64,000 bases of DNA from Leptodontidium sp. MPI-SDFR-AT-0119 (GCA_020726505.1 JAHLEZ010000011.1:2108001-2172000); one strand, 5' to 3'; counted from the first letter of the stretch, positions 10,652 through 22,794 are shown. Notes: generated from the sequence alone by a model not told the origin. Made by a program: numbers and translations.

Positions 10652-12097
10652 TTACACGTGGCCGACAAGGCCAGTCTGGGGAGCGTTGTCTGGGTTGGTG
10701 TTTACACCAGCGAATCCCAGAGCAGTGTTGAAAGCCTCAGCAGTAGTTTGATCGCGCGTGCCAAGGGCAACGATCATAGCTTGGGCTGCTGTGATAGCAT
10801 CCTTAGCAGCTTGGTTGGCACCACAGGCGTTGGTCATCTGATCGTGGATGCGGTTGGTGATAATGGCAGGGTTAAGAGCCTCTTCTTGACCCTTGTTGCA
10901 GAGAGGGTCCTGGGCCTGGAAAGTGCCTGCAGTTGCTGAACGGCCGTTCAAGCCAAGCTCAAACTTCATGGTAGGAACACAAAGACCAAAGTCGAGACCG
11001 GCAATTGTGGAGGCTTGGAAACCGCCGAAGGTGCCAGTAACTGGGTCAGAGACCTTTCCGGCTCCCACAGCAGGTGAAGAGCAGACCAGAGTTTGTCCGG
11101 AACCAGTACATGTGCCAGCAGCTGCGCCGCTTGCGGCTCCAGTGGCAACTGGAGCGGCACTTGCAGATGCGACACTGGATGCGGGGGCGGATGGGGCTGC
11201 GGACTAGCAATCTGTTAGTAATGATGGAAGCATCTAGGAAAGGTGAAAACTTACGGCCTCTACAGTGACAGTAACAGCGGCGGCACATTCAGAGCTAGTA
11301 GCAACAGCGGCACGGGTGACCTGAGAGAGGTTAGGATGACTTCGAGATATTGAACGGGAAATACGCACAGTGACCATGGTGGTTGACGGGATGCAATCAG
11401 TGCCAGCAGGGGCGCTTGCCACTGGAGCTACGCTTGAGGCAGCGGCAACGCTTGAAGAACCAGCTGATGAGTTTGCGGATCCAGTGGAAGCATCAGATGT
11501 GGCTCCTCCAAGAGTTGAAGCAGCCACCTTGGTGCCGGCGGCATCGACAGCGGTGAAGTTGGAGAATCCTTGGGCAATCATGACTTGAGCGACACTCAGT
11601 CCAGTGGCGTCGAATGGAGTGACAATAGACTTGGCAGAATTGGCATTCTCGATGTCTTGTCCACCGACAGCTGGATCAATGAGGGGAACAACACCACGAA
11701 GCTCAGCGGACTTGGGGAGAGTGGGGTCCGAGCAGATAGATGGGATGGAGACAACGAAAGGGTTGAAGTTCTGTTCAGCGGCGACCTAATAAAGTGTTAA
11801 AATGGTGTCATAGTATCAACGGGACGAGAAGCTTACAAGTCCACGCGCAGCTGCGACGGCCTCCGCGCTAGTTCCAAGCTCGGAGATGATGTTGTCGGCT
11901 TGTGTGAGCTTGCCACATGGGTTGGCGGCCGCGAGGAGAAACTGGATTGATCCTCCAGCGAGGGTTGCAGCTTGACCGGAAGTTCCGAGGTTGGTCAAGG
12001 CACCGATGGCGGTAATGGCACCATTGCCTTGCTCCTGGCCAAAACGAGCCTCAACGACAGCCGCAAGAAGGGCAACGAGAACGGTTTGAGAGAACAT
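10652..12097 (-). CDS. Secreted Egh16/MAS3-type protein (PF11327, DUF3129)
   Basis: Four exons (11837..12097, 11369..11785, 11255..11320, 10652..11203), with introns of 51, 48 and 51 nt that all keep phase 0, give 431 aa. A signal peptide, MFSQTVLVALLAAVVEA, leads into ARFGQEQGNGAI, the hallmark start of the Egh16H/MAS family of powdery mildew and rice blast. The conserved AAEQNFNPFVVSIPSICSD follows. The middle is an Ala/Ser-rich low-complexity spacer. The C-terminal domain has MKFELGLNGR, DPLCNKGQEEALNPAIITNR and NACGANQAAKD. In plant pathogens the family is expressed in appressoria and linked to host entry, but saprotrophs have it too. Here I can say only that it is secreted and intact. 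Confidence 0.9.
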
Positions 12098-12305
12098 GTT
12101 GCTGGTGATTGTTGACTAAGGTCTGAAAATTGATTGTTGGAAGTTGAAATGAAGTGTTAAAAGGGACCGGCCGGGGCGTTAAAGTTTAGAATGAGTGTAT
12201 AAAGAATGTGAAGTTCGCAGAACTGTAAAGAATGTGCAGAGTGAACTGAAAAGAATGAAGATGGGATGAGGAAGGAAAGAGAAACTATCGTGGGATCAGG
12301 AAGGA

Positions 12306-12313
12306 TTTATATA
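12306..12313 (-). promoter_or_regulatory. Candidate TATA box of the Egh16-type gene
   Basis: TATATAAA on the minus strand lies about 210 bp upstream of the ATG at 12097. This is compatible with a TATA-driven, highly inducible secreted-protein gene with a 5' leader. Position and sequence are the only evidence. Confidence 0.4.
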
Positions 12314-13650
12314 TGCCATCCGGTGTATGCCCACGCCGTATGCCCCCGTCGTCTTGTCAAGGGAGGCCGGCCACCAAACATCCAAGCGCCACCTCCTGTC
12401 ACCCCTGCCACGCATCATTCGCCTGAAAAAGTTAGGTCGATCAATACATCAGACGATGCCTCCTCGTCTGAAAGATCGGTTTAACGGCGCTTCGATTCAG
12501 CTTGGCGGAGATCCCGTTTGCGTCCTCGGTAATGGTAGCCTGAATCTCAAGATGATGGCTGTATGATGTGCGTTTAGAAACCGAAGGTGTCGCGATGTGA
12601 AGCTAAGCGAGGAGGTGTCGCTTAGCAAGGGGGTGTGTTTCGGTTCAAGCCGAGATGCTGATTGATGGAAATCAAGTTCTCCAAACCCAACTCCACGTTC
12701 CCTTGTTGTTGCGATCAGTGATGCTCAAACACTGAATTTTAGTGTCGCATCAATCGTGAGAGTCTCATCTGAAATTTGCGCAGCAAACTCGGTTCTCGGA
12801 AGTGACGACGACCTTGGTGGTGATCCGGGCAGCCGACAATGCGACAGGAGCTGCGCCCCGATACATTCAATAGAAAGACCAATGGTGACTTTCGTAGTGG
12901 ATCTTCGTGGTATCCCAAATTTTAAGAAAGCTTGATCTGGCCGTGGGGGAGGCCGGTGTTCTGACATCCTGCTGTTCCATGATGCGCGAGGTACCTCCGT
13001 ACCAATAACCCTGTCATCTCAACTCACCTCCTGCGCAAAGCATTCTCGCGAACTCAAACTCCAGAGGCTGAGATGACATGGTTTTGTTTGTCAACAATGT
13101 CCTCGCAAGAATACCTGGCCGGAAATTAGCCCGAATCACCGAAGATACGAGACAATAAAGCACTCTGCAAAGAGTGTTCTGAACAGATATCTGGTACATT
13201 GTGCTCTACTACCGTCGCAGCTGCCTCTCTATTTCCTCGTATAAGATTCTGCGATTTACTTAAAAGAGTTGAGCTGTGTATGAAGTGAGTTTGTTAATTT
13301 AGCTCCATTGAAAGACACGAATGTCTGGGCTTGCACATCAAATGTTCTGGCCATCTCGATTGTTGAAACTGTTCTGACCCAATCCAAAAAAAATCCCAGC
13401 AGGCGGTCATCAGCCAACGGTGGATCAATTGAATAAGCAAATCTCGGTATGGGTCTGGTGTGCTTTGACAAAACTTCGTCTGGAGGTGATGCTGCTCATC
13501 TTACACCTGTATTTTCTTTTTGGACGTTGGATTGAAGAACTTGGTCCAAGTCCTAACCAGTCGAAATATATTAATCCCCAGGCTCTTTTCAACTGCTTCA
13601 CGCATTTAATCAAAAATGAAGGCTTAAGCAGGATACGCTTATCCCATTAA
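12314..13650. other. Intergenic region
   Basis: This holds the rest of the Egh16-type upstream region and anonymous sequence. No domain, RNA gene or repeat was recognised. Confidence 0.4.
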
Positions 13651-14665
13651 TTAAAATAAATTGTTGCTTAATAGATTAAACAGGGGCTGACAGGGGCTCC
13701 ATCTCAAGCTCGGCCCATTCCCAAAGAGGTTTGCTCCCCGTGTCTCAAGTATTGGACCCTCCTTGACCCACTGCACAACCTTTGCGAGCAGACATGGGAT
13801 GATGCCTCCTGGTTTGTAAGAAGCTTCGAGAAGATTCTTGTTCAACATCGCAACACAACGTGCGAAGCGATGTATTGGCGCGGGACGTACTGAACTTCTG
13901 ACCAGTAAGTAGTCTTTAGTGAAGCGCTGATAACTGATGTCGACCAGCACGACAATCATCGAATTCCTTCACTATGCTCACACTTACTCGACGGTCTTCC
14001 AAATGTTTACGACCAATCGAGTGTTCAATGTTTCTAGGGCGTCCCCGACTTGCCACCCTTCCGCGGGGTTCACTCACAAAGCAACATTGGCACACGGCAG
14101 CATGACTGTGAAGCCCTTTCTCTGCATGGATGCTCTCTCCGGCGTTGGCTCTCCCCCAGTTCTCGGTCTGCTTCAATAGTCATATATGCTGCATCATCAC
14201 ATCCAGAAAGACCACATGAGTTCTACTTCCGTAGCTGATATGGGCATGAAACAGATCGGTCCGTTTTCGAAAACCGAACCAAACCGCGAACCTCCTGCCG
14301 TACCACATACTCAAGCTGTTTTTCATCCGGATTCTCTGCATCGTTTGATTTGAGCAATGTTCTAAACATTGTGTTGTGTGGAAATAATTCTGAAGCATAC
14401 ACTGTGGAATTTCAGCGGCAAGTGCTTCCACAAAAGTGGTTGAATAGAGCGTCTCCAGATATAGAAAGGTTGTTCCTGCTGCTCTCACCAATTGCCAAAG
14501 ATTCGAATATTTTGACAAGTCTGCCAAACTCGAATTGCTAAACACAAGGACGTCTGCCAGCCGGCCGCTAAAAAGCAATGATACGTTTTCAGATTCCTCT
14601 TTCACAATCTCAGCCCCGACCTCCACACTTCTTGAAAGTCGAGTGATATGACTGTGACTATTCAC
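13651..14665 (-). other. Possible remnant of an unidentified minus-strand gene
   Basis: Two open minus-strand stretches, 14180..14665 and 13651..13959, have protein-like composition, for example KYSNLWQLVRAAGTTFLYLE and KPGGIIPCLLAKVVQWVKEG. They lie in different frames with stops between them. No splice arrangement joining them was found, and the first lacks an ATG start. They could be pieces of a decayed gene, perhaps a transcription factor C-terminal region, but I recognise no domain. Confidence that this was ever a gene is low. Confidence 0.25.
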
Positions 14666-15065
14666 TCACATGATACCTGGCTGCTGTGTCTTGGGCGAAC
14701 TTGCCTCCAGACTGGTGCTGCATGACCTCGCTTACATATTTATTCAAGTTATTCGCTGGACGCGGCCGAGATCTCAAATTTGAAAACGAAGTCATGCAAG
14801 GAGACTATTCCTGGAGGTAAAATTCAATTACAAATGTACGCCTAGGGCCGAATCAGGGGAAAGTGCTTCCCCGAAACATGTTCTTGCTGTCGAGAATGGC
14901 AGCTTATTGCAATAGTGGGATGTCAAGCTCTATCTTATCTCGGACAATGTCAACAGTCTGGACGAGGGGCTATCTTTCTGGCGATAACCTCAAAGTTTCT
15001 CATTACTATTTCACTGTGCTGACATAGCAAGATCACTTCCAAATATCAGTGTAGTTTTCGCCATC

Positions 15066-16237
15066 ATGGGTGTCGTTGTCAAAGAGCGGGAAGTCTTTTC
15101 CGTCGTCGATTTCACCAAGTTTGATACAAACCCAGTTCAGGTGTTAGACGAACTGTTCCAGGCGGCTTGTAGATGGGGGTTTCTAGTCCTGACAGGGCCA
15201 TGGAATCCCTCATGAAGATATAGATGAAATATTTGCAATGGTATGTGCTTCTGAAATTCATCGGCGCCTCTCCTGACAAGACACCAGTCCAAGGAATTCT
15301 TCGAACAACCAAAAGAGATCAAGACAGCAAAATGGATGAAAACTGATCAAGTAAGATATGATTACAAAGAGTCATTGTAGGCACACCTTAAAGTTCCCGG
15401 AACGGAAAGCTGTCTCTGACTTCAATTCAGAATCGACATCCAAGAAGGATTTTGCTTCGGCAGCGCTGCTGATTCGAACCTCACATCTACAAATCTATCT
15501 TCCTGGTGGACGCCCCCCGAGACGCCAATGTGCTGAAAATTTTCGTTCTCGGTGCAACTTGCTCTCGAAGTCACCCTTGCGTGCGTTCGCGACCTCGATG
15601 AATCTAGAACCAGACTTCTTCTCCACGGACCATGCCCCAGACTTAGCACCAAGCAACGTCCTCCGACTCATCAAATACCCCGCGTTGACGTCGACTCCCG
15701 ACATGACATTTCCACGACTAGGAGAGCACACGGACTGGGGGGCATTGACACTTCTCTTTGCAAAGACAGCTGGATTGGAAGTCAAAAGTCCTCTCAAAGG
15801 ATGGGTCCCAGCGCCATCGGTTCTAGGCGCCGTGTATCGCAGTTGGGATCTCGTTATGGAGTGACAAGGTTCTCAAGTCGACCATGCATCGTCTCTCGTG
15901 GGATAGCCTTCCCTACAACTTGGACCGCCCCCCCATGGCCCACCCCGTGAATGCAAATGCGATCGCGCCCTTGAAAGTCCTGACGCGGACAAATGGCAAG
16001 TACGTGGAAGCTGAAATACGGTTTGATGCTACCTTCGGGGACTACCAAGCAGTGCGAATGAGGATGATTCATGAGAAATTTGATTCCGCTCCCAATGGAG
16101 AGGGGCCGACGTTGGACCCGAAGTTTGTGGAGATTGTGAGGAATCTTGGGCTCGCGCATGGGAAGGGTTTAATATTTATGGCGCGTAGATGGACACACCA
16201 ACCGACGTTGCTGTGGTTGCTTGAAACTATAGTCTGA
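15066..16237 (+). pseudogene. 2-oxoglutarate/Fe(II) dioxygenase pseudogene (isopenicillin N synthase-like fold)
   Basis: The ATG at 15066 opens a typical N-terminal DIOX_N region (VVDFTKFDTNPVQVLDELFQ, then AACRWGFLVLTG). At about 15205 an extra base breaks the frame before a GIPHEDIDEIFAM-like stretch. An intron (GTATGT donor after GCAATG) and an SKEFFEQPKEIKTAKW stretch follow. Further on come a FCFGSAAD-like segment, a frame change, then the core with HTDWGALTLLF (the HxD iron ligands) and STMHRL (the distal histidine). At least three frame changes are needed and the 2OG-binding RxS region is unrecognisable. It was probably a secondary-metabolism oxygenase. No cluster partners remain nearby. 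Confidence 0.75.
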
Positions 16238-17307
16238 TCCTCTCCACATGCAAATCAATTTCGCAAAGGTCTTGAGTGCAAGTAATTCTCCCTCTCTCTT
16301 TTTCTCTTAGAGCATGGGCTATCTAGTCGTTGAATCGCTGTGATGAATTAAGGACGTGTCAAGTCTCTAGTAGAGAAATGTATAGTCAAGGAACTTGTGA
16401 ATGCTGCGGGTCTGTCCCAACTCATGTTTGGGAGGTATTTTCTGCTTTCACAGATGTACAGCAGCCGGCTCACTGAAGATACAAAAACTGAGAAGCTGCG
16501 GAACAACCAGTATTCCTTTTCTCTCAGAAGGCGATGTTGTGAAGCTTCGTAAAAGGAACTACAGAAGCCATGTATGAATTCTGAAGGTATATTTATCTAT
16601 GACAGCGAGTGGCTTGCTGCAATGTTGACCTGATGCATGCTGCTAGCCCCGTAGCTCTTTGGATATTCAATGAAAGTATGCTCCATTCCTCAGTTGTTCC
16701 AAACTGAAAGAAGTAAGCCTCGGAAGTTTATCGGTCTTGGGGTGATCTGTTGAATGCATACTTTGACATTGGATCCGGGGCCACTGTTGGTTGGTTTGAT
16801 AATCATCGAGTCGATGGAGGAAGTCGAGTGAGGCATATCGATTGCTTCCTGGCTACGGGTCTACGCTCTGATCTGATAGAACTTCGATGAAGAAAATTAA
16901 ATCAATCTGTGAACCAATACGACAAACTAAAGTATTTCTGTACCTTGCCCTAATGTGAGGTGATAAGCGTCCTTCCTGCTTCCAGACCTCGAGTTGCGAT
17001 ATTTATCTCCAGTTGAACGGCGGAATCCGCCCCTCGAAACGCAACAGTCGAGACTGTTGGCCACAATTTGTGCAATTCAATAGCAGATTAGTGCTTGAAT
17101 ATCCATAAGCGACGTAAACAATTGTTTATTCGCCCGAAAATATTAGCCTAGAAATCCTCCTCACCTTCAAGCCCCCGCCCCCTTTTCTGATTTTGGCGAA
17201 GGGCATGACCGTGGTGTGGGCGCGAGAAATTATTGAGAAGAGAATAGCAGTCAATTTTCTATTGAAATGGTTGAGTTACGGGAACAAAATCTAGCAAAGC
17301 TCTCTTT
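16238..17307. other. Intergenic region
   Basis: No coding region was recognised. It ends at the left inverted terminus of the PiggyBac remnant. Confidence 0.4.
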
Positions 17308-17325
17308 CTATCCCCCATACTGCCA
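17308..17325 (+). repeat. Left terminal inverted repeat of the PiggyBac remnant
   Basis: The 18-bp sequence CTATCCCCCATACTGCCA is an exact inverted match to 19256..19273. A weaker shared AAACAC follows it internally on both sides. Confidence 0.8.
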
Positions 17326-17454
17326 TAAACACATGATGATGGGCACGGGCCCTAAATGTGGTTGCTGTAGCGCCTGCATTTACAGGGGCATTATCAAAAC
17401 ATCAATAAACCCCTGTTTCTTTACCCAAATTATCCACTTTTTAATGAATTCAAG

Positions 17455-19152
17455 ATGTCAGAACCAGTAATTGAAGATACCACCGATGTAGGCACTTTAC
17501 GGCCCAAAGTGAAGCCTTTACTAAACGCAGGGACTTGTTTTCAGTCTATGGAGCTTGACGATTTCGACTTTGAGGTGTATATGCCAGAGGATTACTCACC
17601 AGAGGACCCTATTTCCCTCTTCAGTCAGTACTACAGCCCAGACATCGTAAATACCGTTGTTTTGGCTATAAATGCGTACCAACGAGATACAAAGACTCCG
17701 GCGTCTCGTGCAGTGGCATGGGAATCTACTTGTGTAAAGGAAATTTACTTGTATTTGGCCTTTTATATTTATATGACTATATTCCCTCTTAACTCGATTG
17801 AGGACTACTAGTCTACGAAGAAAATAACGCCATTTCATCGTATTACTTTAATATTCTCACGAAACCGGTTTCAAGAGCTTCAACGACGATTTAGAATATC
17901 AAACGATAATACTTTCTACCTATATTAACAGATTGAGCCTTTGAATAGTCATATTCAAGCCACGAACCTTCGATTTTGGAAACCTGGCCAACAAGTAGCT
18001 GTGGACGAAGCTATGTAACGATATACAGGAAGATCAAAGTTTATAACTACGATTCCTGGTAAACCGACACTAATTAGTATTAAGATTTGGGTTCTTATAT
18101 AACGTGGCTTCTTCTTACAGTAGTCATTCCATACACCAGGGAAGAAAGGTGGTGCATACAATATACCGCGATATAAGGACTTAAACCCCACTTAATTAGT
18201 TGTTCTACACTTATTAAGTTCTCTTCTAATAGCGACATATTATGTCTACGTAGACAACTTGTTCACTTCGCCACGGTTGTTTGAGCACCTAAGAGCGATG
18301 AATATCGCTGCTACCGGAACATGCCGTATTACCTTAGGAGTAATAAAGGACTTAGTACACTTAAAGAAGACGCGGGAGAAAGGGCTAAACGCAATGTCGT
18401 GGGGGGAGGTCCATTCGTTCCCTACCGAATCGAATCTTATTAATCAAACTGGATTTTAAGATGGGGCCTTTACTTTTGCTATGTCGACATTTTGGGATGG
18501 CAAAACCAAGGTTAAACGAGTGCGAAAATGTCCCAAATTGATAGCTGGAAATGCAACTGTTAGTCGAAGGCCCTTCGGTAACGCCTTTACTAAAGAGCTC
18601 GAGATCCCTGAGCTGTATGACGCCTACAATCAATACATGGGAGCCGTCGATTTAGGGGACCAATTACAGAGCTATAACGGAGGCCTCCGAATTATCAGAA
18701 GAGGGCTAGTCTAGTGCCTTCAATAGTTTTTACTGTCGGTTGTAATAACTAACTGTTTCTTGATCTGTAGCTATTCAGGCTACGATATTGAGACAATAAA
18801 TATGCGGAATCAAGACGATTTCCGCATACAACTTGTAGAGGCATTGATTAATCTTGGGAAAGATGCACCTGGGTCTCGGAAACGACGTGTTTTAGGGCTA
18901 TTTAGGGACGCTTTTAAGGTCCCAATACATCAACACGAGCATATCAAGATGTCTACGTTTAATAAGAGACGAGATTGTATTGCTTGTAAAGGTGGGAGGT
19001 ATTTTGACCGTCCCCGTAAGAGGGTAGCTCTTGAGAGCCTTGATACTAACCGCCTAAGGCAAAGGAAAGCTACTGTGTATGGCTGTAAACAATGCGATGT
19101 TGCCATTTGTGAAGGGAACAACTGCTTTCAATTGTATCATAGCAAATCGTAG
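17455..19152 (+). pseudogene. PiggyBac transposase (DDE_Tnp_1_7), multiply interrupted
   Basis: The frame starts at MSEPVIEDTTDVG and stays open to about 17811, including LFSQYYSPDIVNTVVLAINA. It then passes through several stops and frame changes. All three catalytic aspartate regions can still be found: VDEAM near 18001, YVDNLFTSPRLFEHLRAMNI near 18248, and YMGAVDLGDQ near 18636. The C-terminus has a Cys/His cluster (RRDCIACKGGRYF, then YGCKQCDVAICEGNNCF), the cross-brace zinc finger of PiggyBac transposases, and ends at 19152. The protein cannot be made in one piece, so any mobility would need a transposase from elsewhere. Confidence 0.85.
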
Positions 19153-19255
19153 AAATTACACCTGAAAACACTACTTTTAGGTGTGCCGCCTGAATCTTGG
19201 TGTTCCTCGCTTAAATTGCAGGGCCTTTAGCGCTTACCTTCAGGAGTGTTTCTGG

Positions 19256-19273
19256 TGGCAGTATGGGGGATAG
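19256..19273 (-). repeat. Right terminal inverted repeat of the PiggyBac remnant
   Basis: Exact inverted copy of 17308..17325, starting 104 bases after the transposase remnant's stop codon. Confidence 0.8.
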
Positions 19274-19348
19274 TAATCAAGATAAATTGTGCTACAATGT
19301 CGCCTAAAATATGCTTCCCTTATCTCGAGATCTGAGCATCCGAGAACC

Positions 19349-19570
19349 TCATGGGAAACTTCCACCTCCCCCCTCGAAAGTCATATCAAAAGAGTCGTAG
19401 AACATTTGATCCCAATCCCAATCCTCATTAGCCAAAGTGCTCGGATCTACCGCCTGCTCATTGTTTTGCGAATTTAGATTCTCATTGATGTCGTTGTTCA
19501 GCAGTAAAGCAATTTGAGCAATATCTGGAGCCACACCTTGCTTGTTGTGTTGCAATAACAACGTGATCAA
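19349..19570 (-). other. Possible C-terminal fragment of a disrupted gene
   Basis: A 73-codon minus-strand frame reads LNSQNNEQAVDPSTLAN and then an acidic aromatic stretch, EDWDWDQMFYDSFD, before a stop. Such endings are common in fungal zinc-cluster transcription factors. It lies just outside the PiggyBac remnant. No ATG or upstream domain was found, so this is tentative. Confidence 0.25.
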
Positions 19571-19657
19571 TCTTGTACCCCTGGCATGGATTGTGGACTG
19601 CTTTTCTGATCATTCAATTAGTGTTAGACAATCGCAGACAAGTTGTCGATTTGGAGA

Positions 19658-19701
19658 TGGACGATCTCCTTTGCGAAGATAGTCGCAAAGGAGATCGTCC
19701 A
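19658..19701. repeat. Perfect 19-bp hairpin
   Basis: The arms 19658..19676 and 19683..19701 are exact reverse complements separated by a 6-base loop (AGATAG). The arm begins TGGACGATCTCC. No coding frame explains it. It sits 18 bp before a separate inverted-repeat element. Confidence 0.85.
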
Positions 19702-19718
19702 GAAGAAGGATAAACCTA

Positions 19719-19985
19719 ACGAGCCTGGAGGCACGGGTCTGTGCGCTACAAGGCATTTCACAGCCAAATGACAAATAATAATTCTTACGTAAAACAACAA
19801 TTCAAAAGTCTAGTTAATAGAAAGACAGATATGCTTATTCTTTATCGTCTATTTTAATAATAAAGCAAAACGATTAAGCGTTCGTTGATATATTCAAGTG
19901 TGAACTCGCCTACTTTGTATTTTCTAAGCCTGAAAGTGCCTCGCGAAACAGCCTGTGGACCACAGACCCGTGCCTCCAGGCTCGT
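19719..19985. mobile_element. MITE-like element with perfect 25-bp inverted ends
   Basis: The 267-bp unit has exact 25-bp terminal inverted repeats (19719..19743 and 19961..19985, beginning ACGAGCCTGGAGG) around an AT-rich non-coding core. The flanks are similar but not identical (AAACCTA to the left, AAACTAC to the right), so the target-site duplication and superfamily are uncertain. Confidence 0.8.
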
Positions 19986-20320
19986 AAACTACCCCGCACT
20001 TGCCACCCCTAAAGTCCAGCATTACGAAAACTCAACATGGCCCCAACCCAACTAAATTTGGTTTGATTAACAATTGAAAAGAACCACATTTTCTTTACTC
20101 TGATGTACAGCTGATAGTCTAATGCTATCGTATTTCCCCCTGTAGTGATAGCTGGGCTAGGATTTTTAACAGCCAGGAGCAACCTGCGTTGCAGCGGCTC
20201 GTAGATGAAAGTTTGTGTGACTGCCGAAGTATGGTCTTAAATAGGCCCTCGGTGTTAGCACATTGAAAATGTAAGTATATTCTAGGAGCTTACCAATTAA
20301 GCTAATGGTGGGTTTTAGTA

Positions 20321-20924
20321 CTAATGTCGGGGCGCTGGGGCGGGGGAACTCATGTTGCCTAAACCTTCCAGAACATGCCTCACAAACGAGTCAACTATCA
20401 CTACCACCAAATACACTACATATATCGACGATGTGATAATCAAGAGACTGGCTGCCACAAAAATTCTTCTTCCAATCTTGGGTGCGACGTAGTTCGCGAA
20501 AATTGAAAACAAGACTAGAGCCGAAAGCTCAAACCTGTTTTCAAAGTCAGCACAGTACGTTAAAGCGACTTGCTGATAAGGATTAACTCACAAAGCCTTG
20601 TGCCATGTGTTGAAGCCTGGAAAGTCGTCGTAAAATCTGGTATATTTGATATACCAGGCCCAAAACCAAACTGACAGCAACCTATTAAATATATTAGAAA
20701 CTGCCCCCCTGCTCAGTGTGAAAGGCTTACACAATCCAAATAAGAATAGCAACAATCACCAAATCGCGAGTCAGATGTTGTGCGAACTCAACTACTAAAT
20801 ATCCTTCCACTGCGCTCAAAATTGAGGAGGAGAAAATAAAGCCTTGTGACCAAGCAATGCGCTTTTGTCCATATTGCTGGAGTCTCCCCCAAAAAGATTT
20901 CGGGTGAGGGTGTGCAAAATCCAT
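20321..20924 (-). CDS. Small multi-pass membrane protein (hypothetical)
   Basis: Exons 20731..20924, 20592..20681 and 20321..20534 join in frame with introns of 49 and 57 nt to give 165 aa. The ATG at 20924 precedes DFAHPHPKSFWGRLQQYGQK. Four hydrophobic helices are visible: around IFSSSILSAVEGYLVV, LVIVAILIWIVLLSVWFWAW, FELSALVLFSIFANYV, and FVAASLLIITSSIYVVYLVV. The frame is open upstream of 20924 to about 21040 without a clear ATG, so an earlier exon is possible. No family was recognised; splice phases and hydrophobicity support a real gene. Confidence 0.6.
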
Positions 20925-22794
20925 TGCGTACGGGGATTTATCGGGGTGTGTTGGCTCCGAAGGGATGAAGGGTAAGAGATGTGGAGCGTGGAGTAGCTCT
21001 TGAGTAGTGTCTCTCCGGGCTGTGGGAGATCTGCGGACACAATACACAAGTTAGCAGAGTTGAACAATCAGGGCAAATGGAGCACTAATGCGAAATATAG
21101 TAGGGGCCTGAGGCTTCAGGGAACTGCTTGTAGAATACACCTCGCTGGCGCAAGCACCATTAACAGAAATCTAAAACAAATAAAACTATTCTAGCAATGG
21201 TCTCCTGTTACAGTAGAGAGCTTGTAGGGCTTTCAAAATTCTGCCGTCACTTCTCCGCCTTTGTGCAGTCGAGGAACAAGAATTCGAACGTTATTATTGG
21301 TGATGAGCGACGAAGGAATGAAGAGGCTTGTGATATGGATGGAAGGCTTAGTTAGAATACCTTATGTGAGTCTGTTCGATCAGGTAGTAAGCTGGCGGAG
21401 GAAACGTCGAGTGTAATGTTGCGAGCGAGTTGACCTGAGGTAGCGGGGTGTTCAGGGGATGGCTGCGTGCAGGACCAGCGGTTAGTAAATGATTGACAGT
21501 TGATGGGCTTGATGCTCGATTCAACGTCGACTTACCGAAGCAATTGCGAGAAGAATTTGAAGATTTTGGTGTATTCAAAGGCAGTGATGTGCTACTAGGA
21601 AGAGGGAATAAGAAGTTGGGAGAAGAGGCCTTAAATACCATGCCTTGTCCCCCTGTAATCAAGGGTCAGGCAGCCTACGCCACTGGTCCTGGGTCAGTAA
21701 AGCGACTTGCTCACACGCAAAACTGGTGCGTTTAGTTCACTCTTTCTCTAGCTATCTGTGTACTGTTTTCTTAACTTACTCTGTAACTTATAAATCTATC
21801 AAAGGAGTTCACACTACAAAGTACTGCGATCAGTCTATTGGTATGAGAGGTCTTCTTACTGCTTTCTGACCCTCAGAGCGGTGCCAAATACCCAACTGAA
21901 GGTACACTTCTCCCAGCAACCTTCACTAACTCTCGCTGCAGTTCTTTAGTATTGATGAAAGAAGCCCTCCGCGCCTTCTCTCACTGTCTGATAGTTCATT
22001 ATTGATGATAATACAGAATGTCTGCCAGAAGTGTTCAATGCCAAGTGCGATTTCTGATGACATACCGTCATTCTACGAAGTACCTGCTAACAGGGTTAAG
22101 TTACAAGTTCTCTTGCGTTGCTCTTGTGCCCATATGAACGCTCCTCTGGTGTTATTCCTGCAGGATTCAATCGCATTTATGACATCCAAACCAGCTCATT
22201 CTTCATGTTTATTTCAACAAAATCAACGGAAGTAGATGTTCTCTACGTTTTCTGCTGACCCAGAACTCATTTCTATTCATCGACATCCCGAGATCAAACA
22301 TGACCATACAGTACATATATCTCTCCAGGAATGATTAACATCGGTGCTCCCATTGCAGAATACATTATATCGGGGTTGGTACATTCACAGTCGTCGATTG
22401 TAAACAAACCCAAATACGGATGGCTTCGCTCGCTTGGTTTCGGCGGGAACGGGATGTGCAGTTCGCGGTCCCCAATTCAAACTACCAAAGTTCCGATTTT
22501 GATGCTCAAGATATCATTGATGGGATAGACCTCATTCTCTCCGCTTCCTGATGGATTAATAAATCAATGAAGTCCACCTGGATTCACTTTGAAGCCTCAT
22601 TGGAATATTGCGATGTGCAACAAAAGATGCTGCGAATGGGTACTGTCACGTGATAGCAGCCTAGAGTTCGCCACTGTCACTGACGATCATTCATGCAACA
22701 GACTACTCTAAATGCCTCTTGCGAACGGTCAGTTCAATGAAGCTTTCTTTCACAGCCTCCGCGGTCTAGATCCCTATAGCAGGGTTTAATATTA
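20925..22794. other. Intergenic region
   Basis: Anonymous sequence with short, frame-random ORFs. No domain, RNA gene or clear repeat was seen. Confidence 0.4.

Larger units (their letters stand above)
17308..19273 (+). mobile_element. Dead PiggyBac-type DNA transposon
   Basis: Perfect 18-bp inverted repeats (CTATCCCCCATACTGCCA at 17308..17325, complement at 19256..19273) bracket a broken PiggyBac transposase on the plus strand. The total length is about 1.97 kb. Typical PiggyBac elements insert at TTAA, but neither flank shows a TTAA next to these repeats, so the true ends may lie further out or the flanks have mutated. Confidence 0.8.

Noticed and set aside
15465..15480. GATTCGAACC, resembling a tRNA T-arm
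   Set aside because: It falls within the dioxygenase pseudogene coding sequence and no cloverleaf can be formed. No tRNA or rRNA gene was recognised in the window.
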